This document shows positions 25,093 to 34,116 of a DNA stretch of 64,000 bases, one piece after another (within the stretch, counting starts at the first letter, position 1; every line of letters begins with the position of its first letter). Made by a program: the position numbers and the translations under genes. This stretch comes from an uncultured Alphaproteobacteria bacterium (GTDB taxonomy: Bacteria > Pseudomonadota > Alphaproteobacteria > Rs-D84), in NCBI GenBank assembly GCA_944389555.1, contig CALXMU010000004.1, forward strand, positions 98,795-162,794. The letters run 5' to 3'. The notes under the pieces were generated by a model, which worked only from the letters and a program-made list of their open reading frames with translations, was not told the origin of the DNA and did not search any database.

Positions 25093-27132
25093 TTATTCCT
25101 GTTTTTCTGCGTTTTGGTTTGCAGCAATTTCTGCGTCGCACTTCGGGCAGAATTCATGACGCCCTGGTATATAACCATGTTTCGGACATATAGAAAATGT
25201 CGGCGTCAGCGTCATATATGGAATCTTGTAGTTTTCAAATATCGTTCGTACGATTTTCTGTGCCGCCTCTCCACTAGACACAGGTTCACCCATGTATAGG
25301 TGCAGCATCGTACCGCCGGTATATTTGCGCTGTAGCTCTTCCTGATGTTCCAAAGCGACGAACGGGTCATCGGTATAGTTTACAGGCAGTTGCGTAGAAT
25401 TAGTATAATATGGTGCTTCTTTAGTTCCTGCTGTAATGATATCTGGGAAGTTCTTAACGTCTGTCTTTGCAAAACGATAAGAACAACCTTCCGCAGGTGT
25501 GGCCTCCAAATTATATAAGTTACCAGTTTGTTCCTGGAATGTGGCTAAATTCTCTCTGATAAAGTCCATTAAATCCAGAACTAACTTTTTACCAAAAGGT
25601 GTGGCGATATTTTCTTTGCCGTTCGTAAAGTTTAGAACCATTTCATTTGCACCGTTCACACCAATTGTGGAAAAATGATGATCCCAATTGCCAAGGTAAC
25701 GGCGGGTAAATGGATACAACCCACGTTCCATATTCTTAGAAATTATGCGACGTTTGATTTCCAGTGCGTCACGCCCCAGGTCTAATAGACGTTTTAGTTC
25801 GCGAAACAGACCTTCACGATCGCCCTTATGCGTATAACCTAAACGAGCCAAATTTATCGTTATAACACCGATAGAACCTGTTTTTTCCGCCGAACCGAAC
25901 AACCCGCCACCGCGTTTTAATAACTCGCGTACATCCAGACGAAGACGGCAGCACATAGAACGTACATCAGTCGGGTTCAAATCAGAATTTAAGAAGTTTT
26001 GGAAGTTGGGTATACCGTACTTAGCCGCTAAATCAAATAACGGTTTTACATTAGGATGATCCCAAGGAAAATCGTTAGTTATATTATATGTCGGAATTGG
26101 GAAAGTAAACGGTCGACCTTGTGCGTCACCTTCTGTCATTACTTCCAAGAATGCTTTATTTATTATATCCATTTCGGCTTGTAAATCGCCGTATGTAAAG
26201 TCAACTTGCTTTTTCCCGACAAAAGGGTGTTGATTTTTTAAGTCTTCTGGGCAAGTCCAGTCAAACGTAAAGTTTATGAACGGCGTTTGCGTACCCCAGC
26301 GGCATGGAACCGCGCAATTAAATATCAATGTTTGCATTGCGTTTTTCACGTCCGCATAAGATAAGTTATCAACGCGAACATAAGGAGCCAAATATGTGTC
26401 TACTGATGAGAAAGCCTGTGCGCCAGCAAATTCGTTTTGTAGCGTACCAAGGAAGTTTACCATATGGGATATAGCAGTTGCCATGTGTTTGGCGGGTTCG
26501 CATTGCAAATATCCTGGTACCCCGTTAAAACCCTCATATAATAATTCACGCAAAGACCAACCGGCGCAGTAACCAGTCAACCAACCAAGGTCGTGTATGT
26601 GAATGGACGCGTTTTTATGAGCCTCTGCAATTTCTTTCGGGTATAAGTTTAACCAATATTCTGCCGTTACTCGTTCGCTGGTACGTAGAATCAAACCACC
26701 GATGGAATAACCAACGTTCGCGTTTTCTTTTATACGCCAATTAGAACCACCGACATAACCTTCTATGACTTCAACAGCATCAACATAAGAGTCGCGAATT
26801 TCGGTTCTTTTTTGACGATATATTATGTAAGATTCGGCTGTTTTATAAGCTTTTGCATCCATTAAAGATTCTATAACGGCTTCTTGAACGTCTTCAACAT
26901 TTGGGTTTTTATCTATAAATTTCGCTTCTAGTTTATTTAACGCGTTTTGAGTGATTTCTACTATTTTTTCATCCGATATTTCATGAGTCACCGCAACCGC
27001 TTTTTTTATCGCGTCAAAAATTTTTTTCGAATCAAACGGAACCGATTCCCCAGAACGCTTTTGTACGATTTTCAATCTGGTTGTAAGTGTCGGAATAATC
27101 TGCATTTTATTATCGTTTTCTGGCGTAGACAT
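25093..27132 (-). CDS. nrdD: Anaerobic ribonucleoside-triphosphate reductase, catalytic part
   Basis: Reduces ribonucleoside triphosphates to deoxy forms without oxygen. 679 residues with an N-terminal ATP-cone (VQKRSGESVPFDSKKIFDAI), then the ten-stranded barrel (GWLTGYCAGWSL; ...SSVDTYLAPYV; FNCAVPCRWGTQTPF; MCCRLRLDVRELLKRGGG). The C-terminal zinc site CPKHGYIPG...FCPKC is present at about 645-665, but the chain stops straight after it, before the glycyl-radical loop, which is encoded by the next small gene. GGAG lies seven bases before the ATG. NrdR-like boxes lie upstream. Confidence 0.95.
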   Translation of the reverse strand: MSTPENDNKMQIIPTLTTRLKIVQKRSGESVPFDSKKIFDAIKKAVAVTHEISDEKIVEITQNALNKLEAKFIDKNPNVEDVQEAVIESLMDAKAYKTAESYIIYRQKRTEIRDSYVDAVEVIEGYVGGSNWRIKENANVGYSIGGLILRTSERVTAEYWLNLYPKEIAEAHKNASIHIHDLGWLTGYCAGWSLRELLYEGFNGVPGYLQCEPAKHMATAISHMVNFLGTLQNEFAGAQAFSSVDTYLAPYVRVDNLSYADVKNAMQTLIFNCAVPCRWGTQTPFINFTFDWTCPEDLKNQHPFVGKKQVDFTYGDLQAEMDIINKAFLEVMTEGDAQGRPFTFPIPTYNITNDFPWDHPNVKPLFDLAAKYGIPNFQNFLNSDLNPTDVRSMCCRLRLDVRELLKRGGGLFGSAEKTGSIGVITINLARLGYTHKGDREGLFRELKRLLDLGRDALEIKRRIISKNMERGLYPFTRRYLGNWDHHFSTIGVNGANEMVLNFTNGKENIATPFGKKLVLDLMDFIRENLATFQEQTGNLYNLEATPAEGCSYRFAKTDVKNFPDIITAGTKEAPYYTNSTQLPVNYTDDPFVALEHQEELQRKYTGGTMLHLYMGEPVSSGEAAQKIVRTIFENYKIPYMTLTPTFSICPKHGYIPGRHEFCPKCDAEIAANQNAEKQE

Positions 27133-27154
27133 TTTTACACTCCGAATATTAAAA

Positions 27155-27204
27155 ACACAATATATAGTAGTTGTTTTTGCTATTTGATAACAATATATAG
27201 TATA
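27155..27204 (-). promoter_or_regulatory. Pair of NrdR boxes upstream of nrdD
   Basis: ACACAATATATAGTAG (27155-27170) and AACAATATATAGTATA (27189-27204) both match the NrdR box (acaCwAtATaTwGtgt). The CAATATATAGT cores start 33 bases apart, about three helical turns, which is the usual phasing. A weaker third copy, CAATATATAAA, is at 27218. NrdR would repress the reductase operon when dATP is high. Confidence 0.8.
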
Positions 27205-27508
27205 AGGCTGTTTGAGGCAATATATAAAAATGAAAAAATTTTTTATTTTTTGCTTTACTTTTTGAAATGAGGCTTTTTCGGGGCATTCAGGGGTATGCGA
27301 TTCATGCTAAATAGGCACAAAATGCTATTTTGTATTAAAAAAATGTTTTCTGAAGGTTGGGAATTGATTCGGTTTTTTATATAAAACCACAAAATATAGA
27401 TGTTTTTTACGAATCAAAAACTATATGTTGACAAATTTTTTCTAAAAAAGGCTTTTGGGGAGGTGCTTTTTACGTGCGCTTTTTTATTAGGGGCCGAAAT
27501 ATTATAGG

Positions 27509-27538
27509 TTGTTATTCCTGCAAAAAAATGTGTATAGT
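27509..27538 (+). promoter_or_regulatory. Promoter for acyl-CoA synthetase
   Basis: TTGTTA, 18 bases, TATAGT; 57 bases before the ATG at 27595. Confidence 0.55.
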
Positions 27539-27594
27539 ATTTTTATATAGTCGCAGTTATGGTGATTGTGATCTAACAAAAAGAGTAAAACATA

Positions 27595-29190
27595 ATGATA
27601 AAAAACATCTATGATATGTTACATCAAGTATGCGCTCAGAACAAAGATCGTATTTTCTTTGTCAGGCAAAATGAAACATATGCTGAATTGTTAAAGAAAG
27701 TGAAGCAACGTGCGGTACTGTTGGCGAAAAAGTTCGGTATTAAACAGGGGGATACGGTTGCTATTTTATCTGGTAATACGCCGGAATTTATTCGTTCATA
27801 CTTTGCGATTACGTCTCAGGGGGCGCGCGTTTTGATGTTGGATACAGGGTTATCTACGGCGGAACACCTGAACATGATAAAAAGAACAAAGTGTAAATTG
27901 GTTCTGGCACAGCATGATAAGTTCATAGAGGGCGGACCAAAAATGTATGACATTGAGTCCATAGATGATACAGATGCGCGCGAATTCGTTGCCGCACCGG
28001 TTGACCGTAATGAAATTGCAATGTTGTCTTTTACGTCTGGGTCTACAGGAAATCCTAAGGTAGTTGGGCTTACGCATGATAACATAATATCGTTGGGTGA
28101 TGGGGCCTTGTTTTATAAATCTGTGATTTTACCGGGGTATACTTTTTATGGCTTTTTACCGCTATATCATATATATGGGGTTGTGATAAATATTATTGCA
28201 CCTTTGGTTTTGCGCGGTAAGTTGTTATTGCAGCCCGTTTTGAATCCGCGTGAATTTTTAAATGATTTTCAAAAATACAAACCTGAAGTTATACCGGCGG
28301 TGCCAAGAATATGGGAGACTTTTTATAAAAGAATCATTGACGCCGCGAAAGAAAAGCATGTTTATACGTTAATGCGTATAGTCGTTTCTATGCGTAAAGT
28401 TTTACGTGCAATTGGTTTGGGGGTAATCGTAGATAAAGTAACGAAACCCGTGCATAATTTGTTCGGCGGTAACACAAAAGTTCTTGTTTCAGCAGGGGCA
28501 ACGTTGAAACCGACAATTCGTAAGTTCTTTGAAAGTTTAGGTTTCGTCGTCGGCGATTGTTATGGTTTAACTGAAACCACGGGACCGGCAAACTTTAATT
28601 TTGCATTCCGTAAACCAGATGGTTCCATGCACTATGCGGGTCCATTGCCTGGTAATGAAATAGAAATTCATAACCCAGATAAGCACGGTATAGGAGAAAT
28701 ATGGGTGCGCGGTAACTTGGTTATGCCTGGCTACGTTGATAATGACGAAGCAAATGCCGCTGCGTTTGAAAATGGTTGGTTCAAAACAGGTGATCTTGGA
28801 AAGTTGGATAAGTATGGTCGTCTGATTGTAAAAGGGCGAAAAAAGCAAGTAATAGTTTTGGATAGCGGTAAAAATGTATATCCAGATGAACTTGAAGACC
28901 TATATATGCAGAATAAAGAGATATTAGCAGCGGCTGTATTTGAATACGTAATAAAGGGTAAAACTGTTCCTTTTGCGGTATTTCAAGTTGAACCTGGTAC
29001 AAGTATGGCAAAAGTGGCGACGTTATTAAAAGCGTCTAATTTAAAAATAGCACCTTATAAATGGGTTCGTCATTTCGCCATAACAGAAGAAGAGTTGCCA
29101 CAGACATCTGCACGAAAGATTAAACACTTTGCTGTTCGAGAAATGCTGGACCAAGGTGCTTTTTCTGTCGTTGCATCTGCAGCTCAATAA
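27595..29190 (+). CDS. AMP-dependent acyl-CoA synthetase / fatty acid-CoA ligase
   Basis: Activates a carboxylic acid, probably a long-chain fatty acid, to acyl-CoA via acyl-AMP. 531 residues. The P-loop LSFTSGSTGNPKV is at about 145, the acyl-AMP motif YGLTETTG at about 320, and the hinge region GWFKTGDLGKLDKYGRLIVKGRKK at about 390-413. The final domain has the conserved Lys in TSARKIKHF. The usual partner domains are absent, so it is a stand-alone ligase. It could feed phospholipid synthesis from host fatty acids, fitting the oleate hydratase elsewhere in the window. Substrate inferred only. Confidence 0.88.
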   Translation: MIKNIYDMLHQVCAQNKDRIFFVRQNETYAELLKKVKQRAVLLAKKFGIKQGDTVAILSGNTPEFIRSYFAITSQGARVLMLDTGLSTAEHLNMIKRTKCKLVLAQHDKFIEGGPKMYDIESIDDTDAREFVAAPVDRNEIAMLSFTSGSTGNPKVVGLTHDNIISLGDGALFYKSVILPGYTFYGFLPLYHIYGVVINIIAPLVLRGKLLLQPVLNPREFLNDFQKYKPEVIPAVPRIWETFYKRIIDAAKEKHVYTLMRIVVSMRKVLRAIGLGVIVDKVTKPVHNLFGGNTKVLVSAGATLKPTIRKFFESLGFVVGDCYGLTETTGPANFNFAFRKPDGSMHYAGPLPGNEIEIHNPDKHGIGEIWVRGNLVMPGYVDNDEANAAAFENGWFKTGDLGKLDKYGRLIVKGRKKQVIVLDSGKNVYPDELEDLYMQNKEILAAAVFEYVIKGKTVPFAVFQVEPGTSMAKVATLLKASNLKIAPYKWVRHFAITEEELPQTSARKIKHFAVREMLDQGAFSVVASAAQ

Positions 29191-29217
29191 AATATGGGGC
29201 GAGGCCCCATATTTTTT
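29191..29217 (+). terminator. Rho-independent terminator
   Basis: AATATGGGGC/GCCCCATATT stem, then T5. Confidence 0.85.
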
Positions 29218-29227
29218 AACCTGACTA

Positions 29228-29255
29228 TTGACAAAAATAATATATGTATTATATT
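29228..29255 (+). promoter_or_regulatory. Sigma70-type promoter
   Basis: TTGACA, 16 bases, TATATT, 21 bases before the ATG at 29277. Confidence 0.6.
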
Positions 29256-29276
29256 TATTTTGTGTAAGAGGAAAAA

Positions 29277-29828
29277 ATGAAGCGCAAAGCAAAAATAGAA
29301 GTTTTTGATGTTTTGAAGGGGCTGGTTGATAAACGAGTGCCCGGATTAAAGCAACAATTGTTGCGTGGGGTTGATGCGCGCCATAAAATCGTTTCCTTAG
29401 AATCTCGCATTGCCGATTTGCAGAAATATATAACGAATAATCGCTATGATCGCGCAGAGGTCTTGGAAACAGAAGAAATGATTGCTCAATACGAGCAAGA
29501 AATAAAAGATTTAAAGACAGCTGCGGCAAAAAGTGATTTCGCGCACGGAGAATTAAATGCCTCTGTAAGGTTTTATCGTACGTATAAAACAGTAAAGAAT
29601 CAGGCTAAGTTAGATGACTTGCGTTATGAGTATAATCTTTTAGACGATAGGGCTGATAAATTAAATGATTTAATGTTTGGGTGCGAAATAAATATGAATG
29701 AAACAGAACGTTCGCCGGAAGTATATGAACAAGCCTTAGATGATATGAATCGTTATCATAATGAATATGTAGCGGTTATAAGCCGTATGAAACAGATAAC
29801 CAAAGAGATACAAAGTTTGACCCGTTAA
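29277..29828 (+). CDS. Coiled-coil hypothetical protein
   Basis: 183 residues, not recognised. Nearly all heptad-rich helix: the main coiled coil runs about 35-110 and a second about 125-180. No signal peptide, membrane span or Cys. AAGAGG precedes the ATG. It has its own promoter and terminator, so it is expressed alone. The protein could be a structural or phage-shock-like factor, but nothing in the sequence decides it. Confidence 0.65.
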   Translation: MKRKAKIEVFDVLKGLVDKRVPGLKQQLLRGVDARHKIVSLESRIADLQKYITNNRYDRAEVLETEEMIAQYEQEIKDLKTAAAKSDFAHGELNASVRFYRTYKTVKNQAKLDDLRYEYNLLDDRADKLNDLMFGCEINMNETERSPEVYEQALDDMNRYHNEYVAVISRMKQITKEIQSLTR

Positions 29829-29830
29829 AA

Positions 29831-29857
29831 GAAAAGGCGCTATTTCAGCGTCTTTTC
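29831..29857. terminator. Bidirectional terminator
   Basis: GAAAAGGCGC...GCGTCTTTTC hairpin between convergent genes, with one mismatch. Confidence 0.65.
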
Positions 29858-31094
29858 ATTTGCAAATTATGATATACGGTGGAATAGAGCGTTCCGAGTC
29901 AATTTCTTTATCTCCACAATCCATACAGTTAAACTTTCTATTTTGTGAATGATGTACGTCTAGAGGAATTGTGCGCCCATCAATTGCAGATACATTATTT
30001 GCATACGAATAAGAAGGGAAACCAAAATAAAAACCTTTATGAGAACCGCTACATTCTTTTACGTCACCAGGATAGCATGCAGGATTATTTATTTTAGAAG
30101 GGTCAGGTATGCATATTGTTTCACAAGTATCGTAATTAGTAACGGCAGTTTCGCAGTCTGTGCAAGATGACGACGGTACGCGAATTGTCGTGCCGACGGC
30201 ACCGAATATTGCACCTTGTTTTAAGTTTTCACATTTTTTTGTGTCTTTTGTATTTGATGGGTCTGCCACGCATTCCCATTCCAGTGTTGTATAGTTTAAT
30301 CTTGCGGTCATGCCTTCCGGACAAACTTTCTCTGGAAACGGGTTTACGCATTCCCATACGCTGTCAACCAATACGGCAGTTTGCTGTTCCGCGCATAACG
30401 GTTTTTTTGATTCGTCTGCCACGCAGGTCAATAATTCTGAATCCCATATCATGTCCCCACCGCAATCTGTTTTCGTGTTATAACCGACACATTGCCAGCG
30501 ACCAAATCTATATGTTTTTATCGTGCCTATCGGACAGATTATGTCTGTTTGAACCGGAGCAGTGAATATGGTGTCTTCGGTTGGAATTTCGTATTGAGTA
30601 AGATATACCAATTGACCGTTTTGTAACTCCATTTCGTCTGTAATTGCATCTTGGACTATACGAGCACCAGATGTTCCGCCAAGCATGATTTTCCCGTCTA
30701 TGAAAATCCCGAAAGTCCCAGCATCGGGAAAATAATTGTCTATTATTTCTAGCATATTATTATAGTTGCTTTCATCAAGAGATTTTGTTGCGGTAACTAT
30801 ATAAGTGTATTCTGGTTTTTTATTACGAACGATTTCACAACTGGTTATACGCATGCTGCTGTTTAAGCATACGAACTGGCTTCGGATTTCGTTTTGTTCA
30901 ATGCAAATATCTTGAAATTCTGTTCCTTTTATTTGAGCGTTATGTTGAGCCGATGCGCATTCTGCAATTGAGCGCAAATCAGACTGATTTATCGCATATT
31001 CTGTTTCTTGTTCTACTATGCGTTGACTTGGGCTGCTTATCATATAAAAACCAAGCATAAATATCGCAACCAAAATCATCATAAAAATATTCAT
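29856..31094 (-). CDS. Membrane-anchored cysteine-rich repeat protein
   Basis: About 412 residues. One N-terminal span (about 3-20) anchors a periplasmic or surface domain. Residues ~40-170 form a mixed domain with Cys pairs. From about 180 on there are three loosely repeated Cys modules of ~45 residues of the form CPxG...W-x-CV (CPIGTIKTYRFGRWQCV; CAEQQTAVLVDSVWECV; CPEGMTARLNYTTLEWECV). About 26 cysteines in all suggest disulfide-bonded repeats. The first ATG abuts the ribosome site, so the second (31094) is used. The N-terminal layout recalls minor pilins or PilV-like proteins, but no prepilin cleavage site is clear. Confidence 0.6.
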   Translation of the reverse strand: MNIFMMILVAIFMLGFYMISSPSQRIVEQETEYAINQSDLRSIAECASAQHNAQIKGTEFQDICIEQNEIRSQFVCLNSSMRITSCEIVRNKKPEYTYIVTATKSLDESNYNNMLEIIDNYFPDAGTFGIFIDGKIMLGGTSGARIVQDAITDEMELQNGQLVYLTQYEIPTEDTIFTAPVQTDIICPIGTIKTYRFGRWQCVGYNTKTDCGGDMIWDSELLTCVADESKKPLCAEQQTAVLVDSVWECVNPFPEKVCPEGMTARLNYTTLEWECVADPSNTKDTKKCENLKQGAIFGAVGTTIRVPSSSCTDCETAVTNYDTCETICIPDPSKINNPACYPGDVKECSGSHKGFYFGFPSYSYANNVSAIDGRTIPLDVHHSQNRKFNCMDCGDKEIDSERSIPPYIIICK

Positions 31095-31174
31095 CATTCC
31101 CTCTTGCGATTTATTAAAAGTCTAGGTAATATAAGGATAAAAAGCAATAGGAAAAACAAAGCGCGTGATAAAAA

Positions 31175-31657
31175 ATGAAAAGATACATACCAGTTTTATT
31201 ACTTTTGGCGTCCTGCGGTTTTCAACCGATGTATACAGAGCAAGATACGGATATTTACGTTGCTCCGATTAGCGGAATAAATGGTATAGATTTACGCAAT
31301 AGTTTGAACGCAAAATTTGGTGGGGTTCGTGATGCGAACGCGAAATATACTTTGACTGTAGATTTAAGAGAGCCAAGAACGAAATACAAAGCGTTAGAAC
31401 TTAGCGGTGACGCAACATGGCAAGAAATATCGTTGACGGCGCGTTATACTTTGACGGCAGATGGTAAGCGCATTGCAAGTGGCAGTGAAACTGCATCTGA
31501 ATCGTATACGTTCGTTCGTTATTTGGTGGCGGCAAACGCTTCATATAATAACGCGGTTCAAAACACGATACAGGTTTTATCGGAGAAGATCGGGACGAGA
31601 GTCATTGCTGAAACGTATAGGTATGAGCAGAAAAATAAAAGCAGTGATACTAAGTAA
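31175..31657 (+). CDS. lptE: LPS-assembly lipoprotein LptE
   Basis: Outer-membrane lipoprotein that plugs the LptD barrel and helps insert lipopolysaccharide. 160 residues. Lipobox LLASCGFQPMY: the CGFxPMY start of the mature chain is a hallmark of LptE. The beta-alpha-beta body follows (LRNSLNAKF, YTLTVDLRE, ARYTLTADG). The stop TAA shares a base with the holA ATG, giving the lptE-holA coupling seen in many proteobacteria; leuS, usually upstream, is not here. It indicates that the organism makes lipopolysaccharide. Confidence 0.9.
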   Translation: MKRYIPVLLLLASCGFQPMYTEQDTDIYVAPISGINGIDLRNSLNAKFGGVRDANAKYTLTVDLREPRTKYKALELSGDATWQEISLTARYTLTADGKRIASGSETASESYTFVRYLVAANASYNNAVQNTIQVLSEKIGTRVIAETYRYEQKNKSSDTK

Positions 31658-32646
31658 TGAAATGGAAAGAAACGGATTTTAATGGCGGAATTGAACAGAT
31701 TCGCGCAGTTTTAATTTATGGTCCAGATGCGGGCCAGGTTGATGAACTGTGCGATCGTGCAACAGAGAAACTGGAAATAGAAAAGGATAATTTGTTTGCT
31801 CTGGATTCGGACGAATTGCGGGAAAAACAAGATGCTTTATTTGCAGAAAGTTGTAGCCCATCTATGTTTGGTGGGCGTAAAATGGTTATCATATCTAACG
31901 CTGGGGATAGCGATGCTTCCATCATTACTGATTTAGTAACGCATTCTGGTTTGTGTGCAACGGTTATTGTTACTGCCGGTGATTTGCGTTCTGGTGGTGG
32001 GTTACGTAGTTTTTTTGAATCTAGTGATATTGCCGCCGCGTTACCATGTTATACAGATGATGCGCGTGCTTTGTCGGCGCTGATAAGACGCGAATTATCA
32101 GCAGAGGCGGGAATAGACCAAATTACACCGGATGCTATGGCTTATATGACGTCGCATTTGGGGGGGGATCGCGGCATTACGCGTAGTTTTCTGAATAAGA
32201 TTGCTTTGTACGTGTCTGATAAAAGAATCGTCGAATTAGAAGACGTTGAAAAATGCTTACCCGATACAGCGGCGGCCAATACAGATGATTTTTTGTATTC
32301 TTTGACGGCAGGGCACATTCAGCAAACTATGACTGCGCTGGACAGGTTGTTGTACGATAACGTTGATCCAAATATGTTAGTTCGTATGTTGAACATACAT
32401 TTTAAGCGCTTGTTGACGGCGGTCGTTGAGGGGCAACTACCTCGACTATTTTGGAAAGTTGCGGAAAAGTTTAATCAAGCTGTAAGAATATGGTCTGAGA
32501 ATGAAATCGTTGCGGTGTTACAACGATTGAATGAATTGGAACAACAGATACGTACGACGGGTATGCCGTCAGAAATATTGTTACGTGATTTTTCGTTAAA
32601 ACTATCAATGCGCGCTGCGAAATTAGCAGTTAAAAGAAGGAAATAA
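31657..32646 (+). CDS. holA: DNA polymerase III delta subunit
   Basis: Opens the beta clamp within the clamp loader. 329 residues. An N-terminal AAA-like domain (IRAVLIYGPDAGQVDELCDRA) lacks a true Walker A, as in delta subunits. It has the MFGGRKMVIISNAGD segment of the beta-binding element, and collar helices follow (LGGDRGITRSFLNKIALY; MLVRMLNIHFKRLL). The start overlaps the lptE stop by one base, so translation is coupled. It is followed two bases later by map. Confidence 0.92.
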   Translation: MKWKETDFNGGIEQIRAVLIYGPDAGQVDELCDRATEKLEIEKDNLFALDSDELREKQDALFAESCSPSMFGGRKMVIISNAGDSDASIITDLVTHSGLCATVIVTAGDLRSGGGLRSFFESSDIAAALPCYTDDARALSALIRRELSAEAGIDQITPDAMAYMTSHLGGDRGITRSFLNKIALYVSDKRIVELEDVEKCLPDTAAANTDDFLYSLTAGHIQQTMTALDRLLYDNVDPNMLVRMLNIHFKRLLTAVVEGQLPRLFWKVAEKFNQAVRIWSENEIVAVLQRLNELEQQIRTTGMPSEILLRDFSLKLSMRAAKLAVKRRK

Positions 32647-32648
32647 AG

Positions 32649-33413
32649 ATGTTGGCTTCTGTTTATGCACCGAAAGATTTTAAGCGTTTGCGAGTTGTTG
32701 GGGACTTAGTTGCGCGTTGTTTTGATTATATTACGCCATATATAAAGGCTGGTATATCAACTGGTGAAATAGATCGTATGGTTGCAGAATTTCTTCGTGA
32801 AAACGGTGCACGTTCTTCTGATTTGGGGTATCAGGGGTATCCTAAAAGCATATGTACATCAGTAAATGATGTGATTGTACATGGAATACCAAGTGATGAT
32901 GTAATATTAAAAGACGGTGATATTGTAAACGTTGACTTAACGGCGGAATATAAGGGTTTTCATGGAGATGCCTCAAGAATGTTTATGATAGGTAACGTTG
33001 CACCGCGCGCTCGTGAATTGGTTCAGACGTGTCAAGACGCATTAAATGCAGCGATTGCAGTTTGTGCTCCGGGTGTGCCTTTATCTGAAATTGGTAAAAC
33101 GATAGAAGCCGTTGTTACCCCACATGGTTTTTCTATATCGCGGGATTTCGTCGGACATGGAATAGGGAAGGTTATGCACGATGACCCACAGATTTATCAT
33201 TTTTACGACAAGCATTGGGATAAAGTAAAAATGGTACCAGGTTTGGTATTTACTATTGAACCTATGATAAATATGGGGCGTCCAGAATGTAAGATTGATG
33301 CAGACGGTTGGACAGCCAGAACGGTTGACGGTGGTTGGTCTGCGCAATGGGAACATACATTGGGTATTACCGAAGACGGGGTAATAATTTTCACAGAAAA
33401 AATGGTATCGTAA
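32649..33413 (+). CDS. map: Methionine aminopeptidase, type I
   Basis: Removes the initiator Met from nascent proteins. 254 residues. The five metal ligands are visible in order: Asp in VNVDLTAEYKG, Asp in GDASRMF, His in VGHGIG, Glu in FTIEPMI and Glu in AQWEHT. The substrate-side His is in VIVHGIP. AAAGA lies before the ATG, two bases after holA. The radC gene follows five bases later, so lptE-holA-map-radC forms one transcript. Confidence 0.96.
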   Translation: MLASVYAPKDFKRLRVVGDLVARCFDYITPYIKAGISTGEIDRMVAEFLRENGARSSDLGYQGYPKSICTSVNDVIVHGIPSDDVILKDGDIVNVDLTAEYKGFHGDASRMFMIGNVAPRARELVQTCQDALNAAIAVCAPGVPLSEIGKTIEAVVTPHGFSISRDFVGHGIGKVMHDDPQIYHFYDKHWDKVKMVPGLVFTIEPMINMGRPECKIDADGWTARTVDGGWSAQWEHTLGITEDGVIIFTEKMVS

Positions 33414-33417
33414 CTAT

Positions 33418-34116
33418 TTGGGACGTATTGTGAAACCAGAAGAAAAAGATTTATCTTTCCGCAGCGGTCATCGCGAACGTTTACGTCAGAAATTCTTGGC
33501 AGATAAACTGACGGATTATGAGTTACTGGAATTATTGTTGAGTTTTGTTATTCCTCGCCGTGATGTCCGACCTTTGGCACGCGGTTTAATAGATAAATTC
33601 GGCAGCGTTTACCAAGTCATTACAGCACCAATTGATAGTTTAATTGAATATAAAGGAATAGGTCGGAATACAGCGATTTTTATAAAAGCCATTCATAAAA
33701 TTATGTTGGCAGGTTATAAATCTAATCTTGATAATGTTACGATATTTCATAATGAAAAGATTCTGACGAATTATTGTTTGTTATTGATGACCGGTAAAAC
33801 GAAAGAAGAAATTCATATATTATATTTGGATGAAGATAGACGTTTATTGGCGGATGACTTGCATAGCGTAGGAACGGTTGATTGGGCTGCGGCGTATCCG
33901 AGAGAAATATTAAAACGTGCGCTTGAATTAAACGCAAAGTCAATTGTTATGCTGCATAATCATCCGAAACCAAATACATCTTTTTCAACGGAAGATATAA
34001 AGTTGACCGAACAAGTTAGGGATTTATTAGCAAACGTTGATATAGACGTACATGACCATTATGTAGTTTCTGGTGGAATAGTTTATTCTGCGCGAAATAT
34101 GTTTTTATTAAAATAA
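33418..34116 (+). CDS. radC: RadC/JAMM-domain protein
   Basis: 232 residues. N-terminal helix-hairpin-helix-like region (RERLRQKFL, LIEYKGIGRNTA), then the JAMM metalloprotease-like fold with GTVDWAAAYPREILKRAL, MLHNHPKPN and the distal Asp in STED. The zinc pattern is H-N-H-P...S...D. RadC proteins were once linked to repair, but the biochemical role is unsettled. The start is TTG (33418) or GTG (33430); neither has a good ribosome site and coupling to map is likely. It converges on a minus-strand gene with a nine-base overlap. Confidence 0.85.
   Translation: MGRIVKPEEKDLSFRSGHRERLRQKFLADKLTDYELLELLLSFVIPRRDVRPLARGLIDKFGSVYQVITAPIDSLIEYKGIGRNTAIFIKAIHKIMLAGYKSNLDNVTIFHNEKILTNYCLLLMTGKTKEEIHILYLDEDRRLLADDLHSVGTVDWAAAYPREILKRALELNAKSIVMLHNHPKPNTSFSTEDIKLTEQVRDLLANVDIDVHDHYVVSGGIVYSARNMFLLK

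Larger units (their letters stand above)
27133..27594. promoter_or_regulatory. 462-base intergenic region between nrdD and acyl-CoA synthetase
   Basis: Very AT-rich. Its nrdD side carries NrdR-like boxes (annotated separately) and its right side the acyl-CoA synthetase promoter. Between about 27240 and 27500 there are no convincing genes, only poly-A/T tracts and a palindrome-like TTTTATATAAAA at 27375-27388. A TTGACA at 27428 has no matching -10. Confidence 0.5.

Noticed and set aside
27428..27460. TTGACA as a promoter between nrdD and the acyl-CoA synthetase
   Set aside because: No -10-like hexamer at 16-18 bases.
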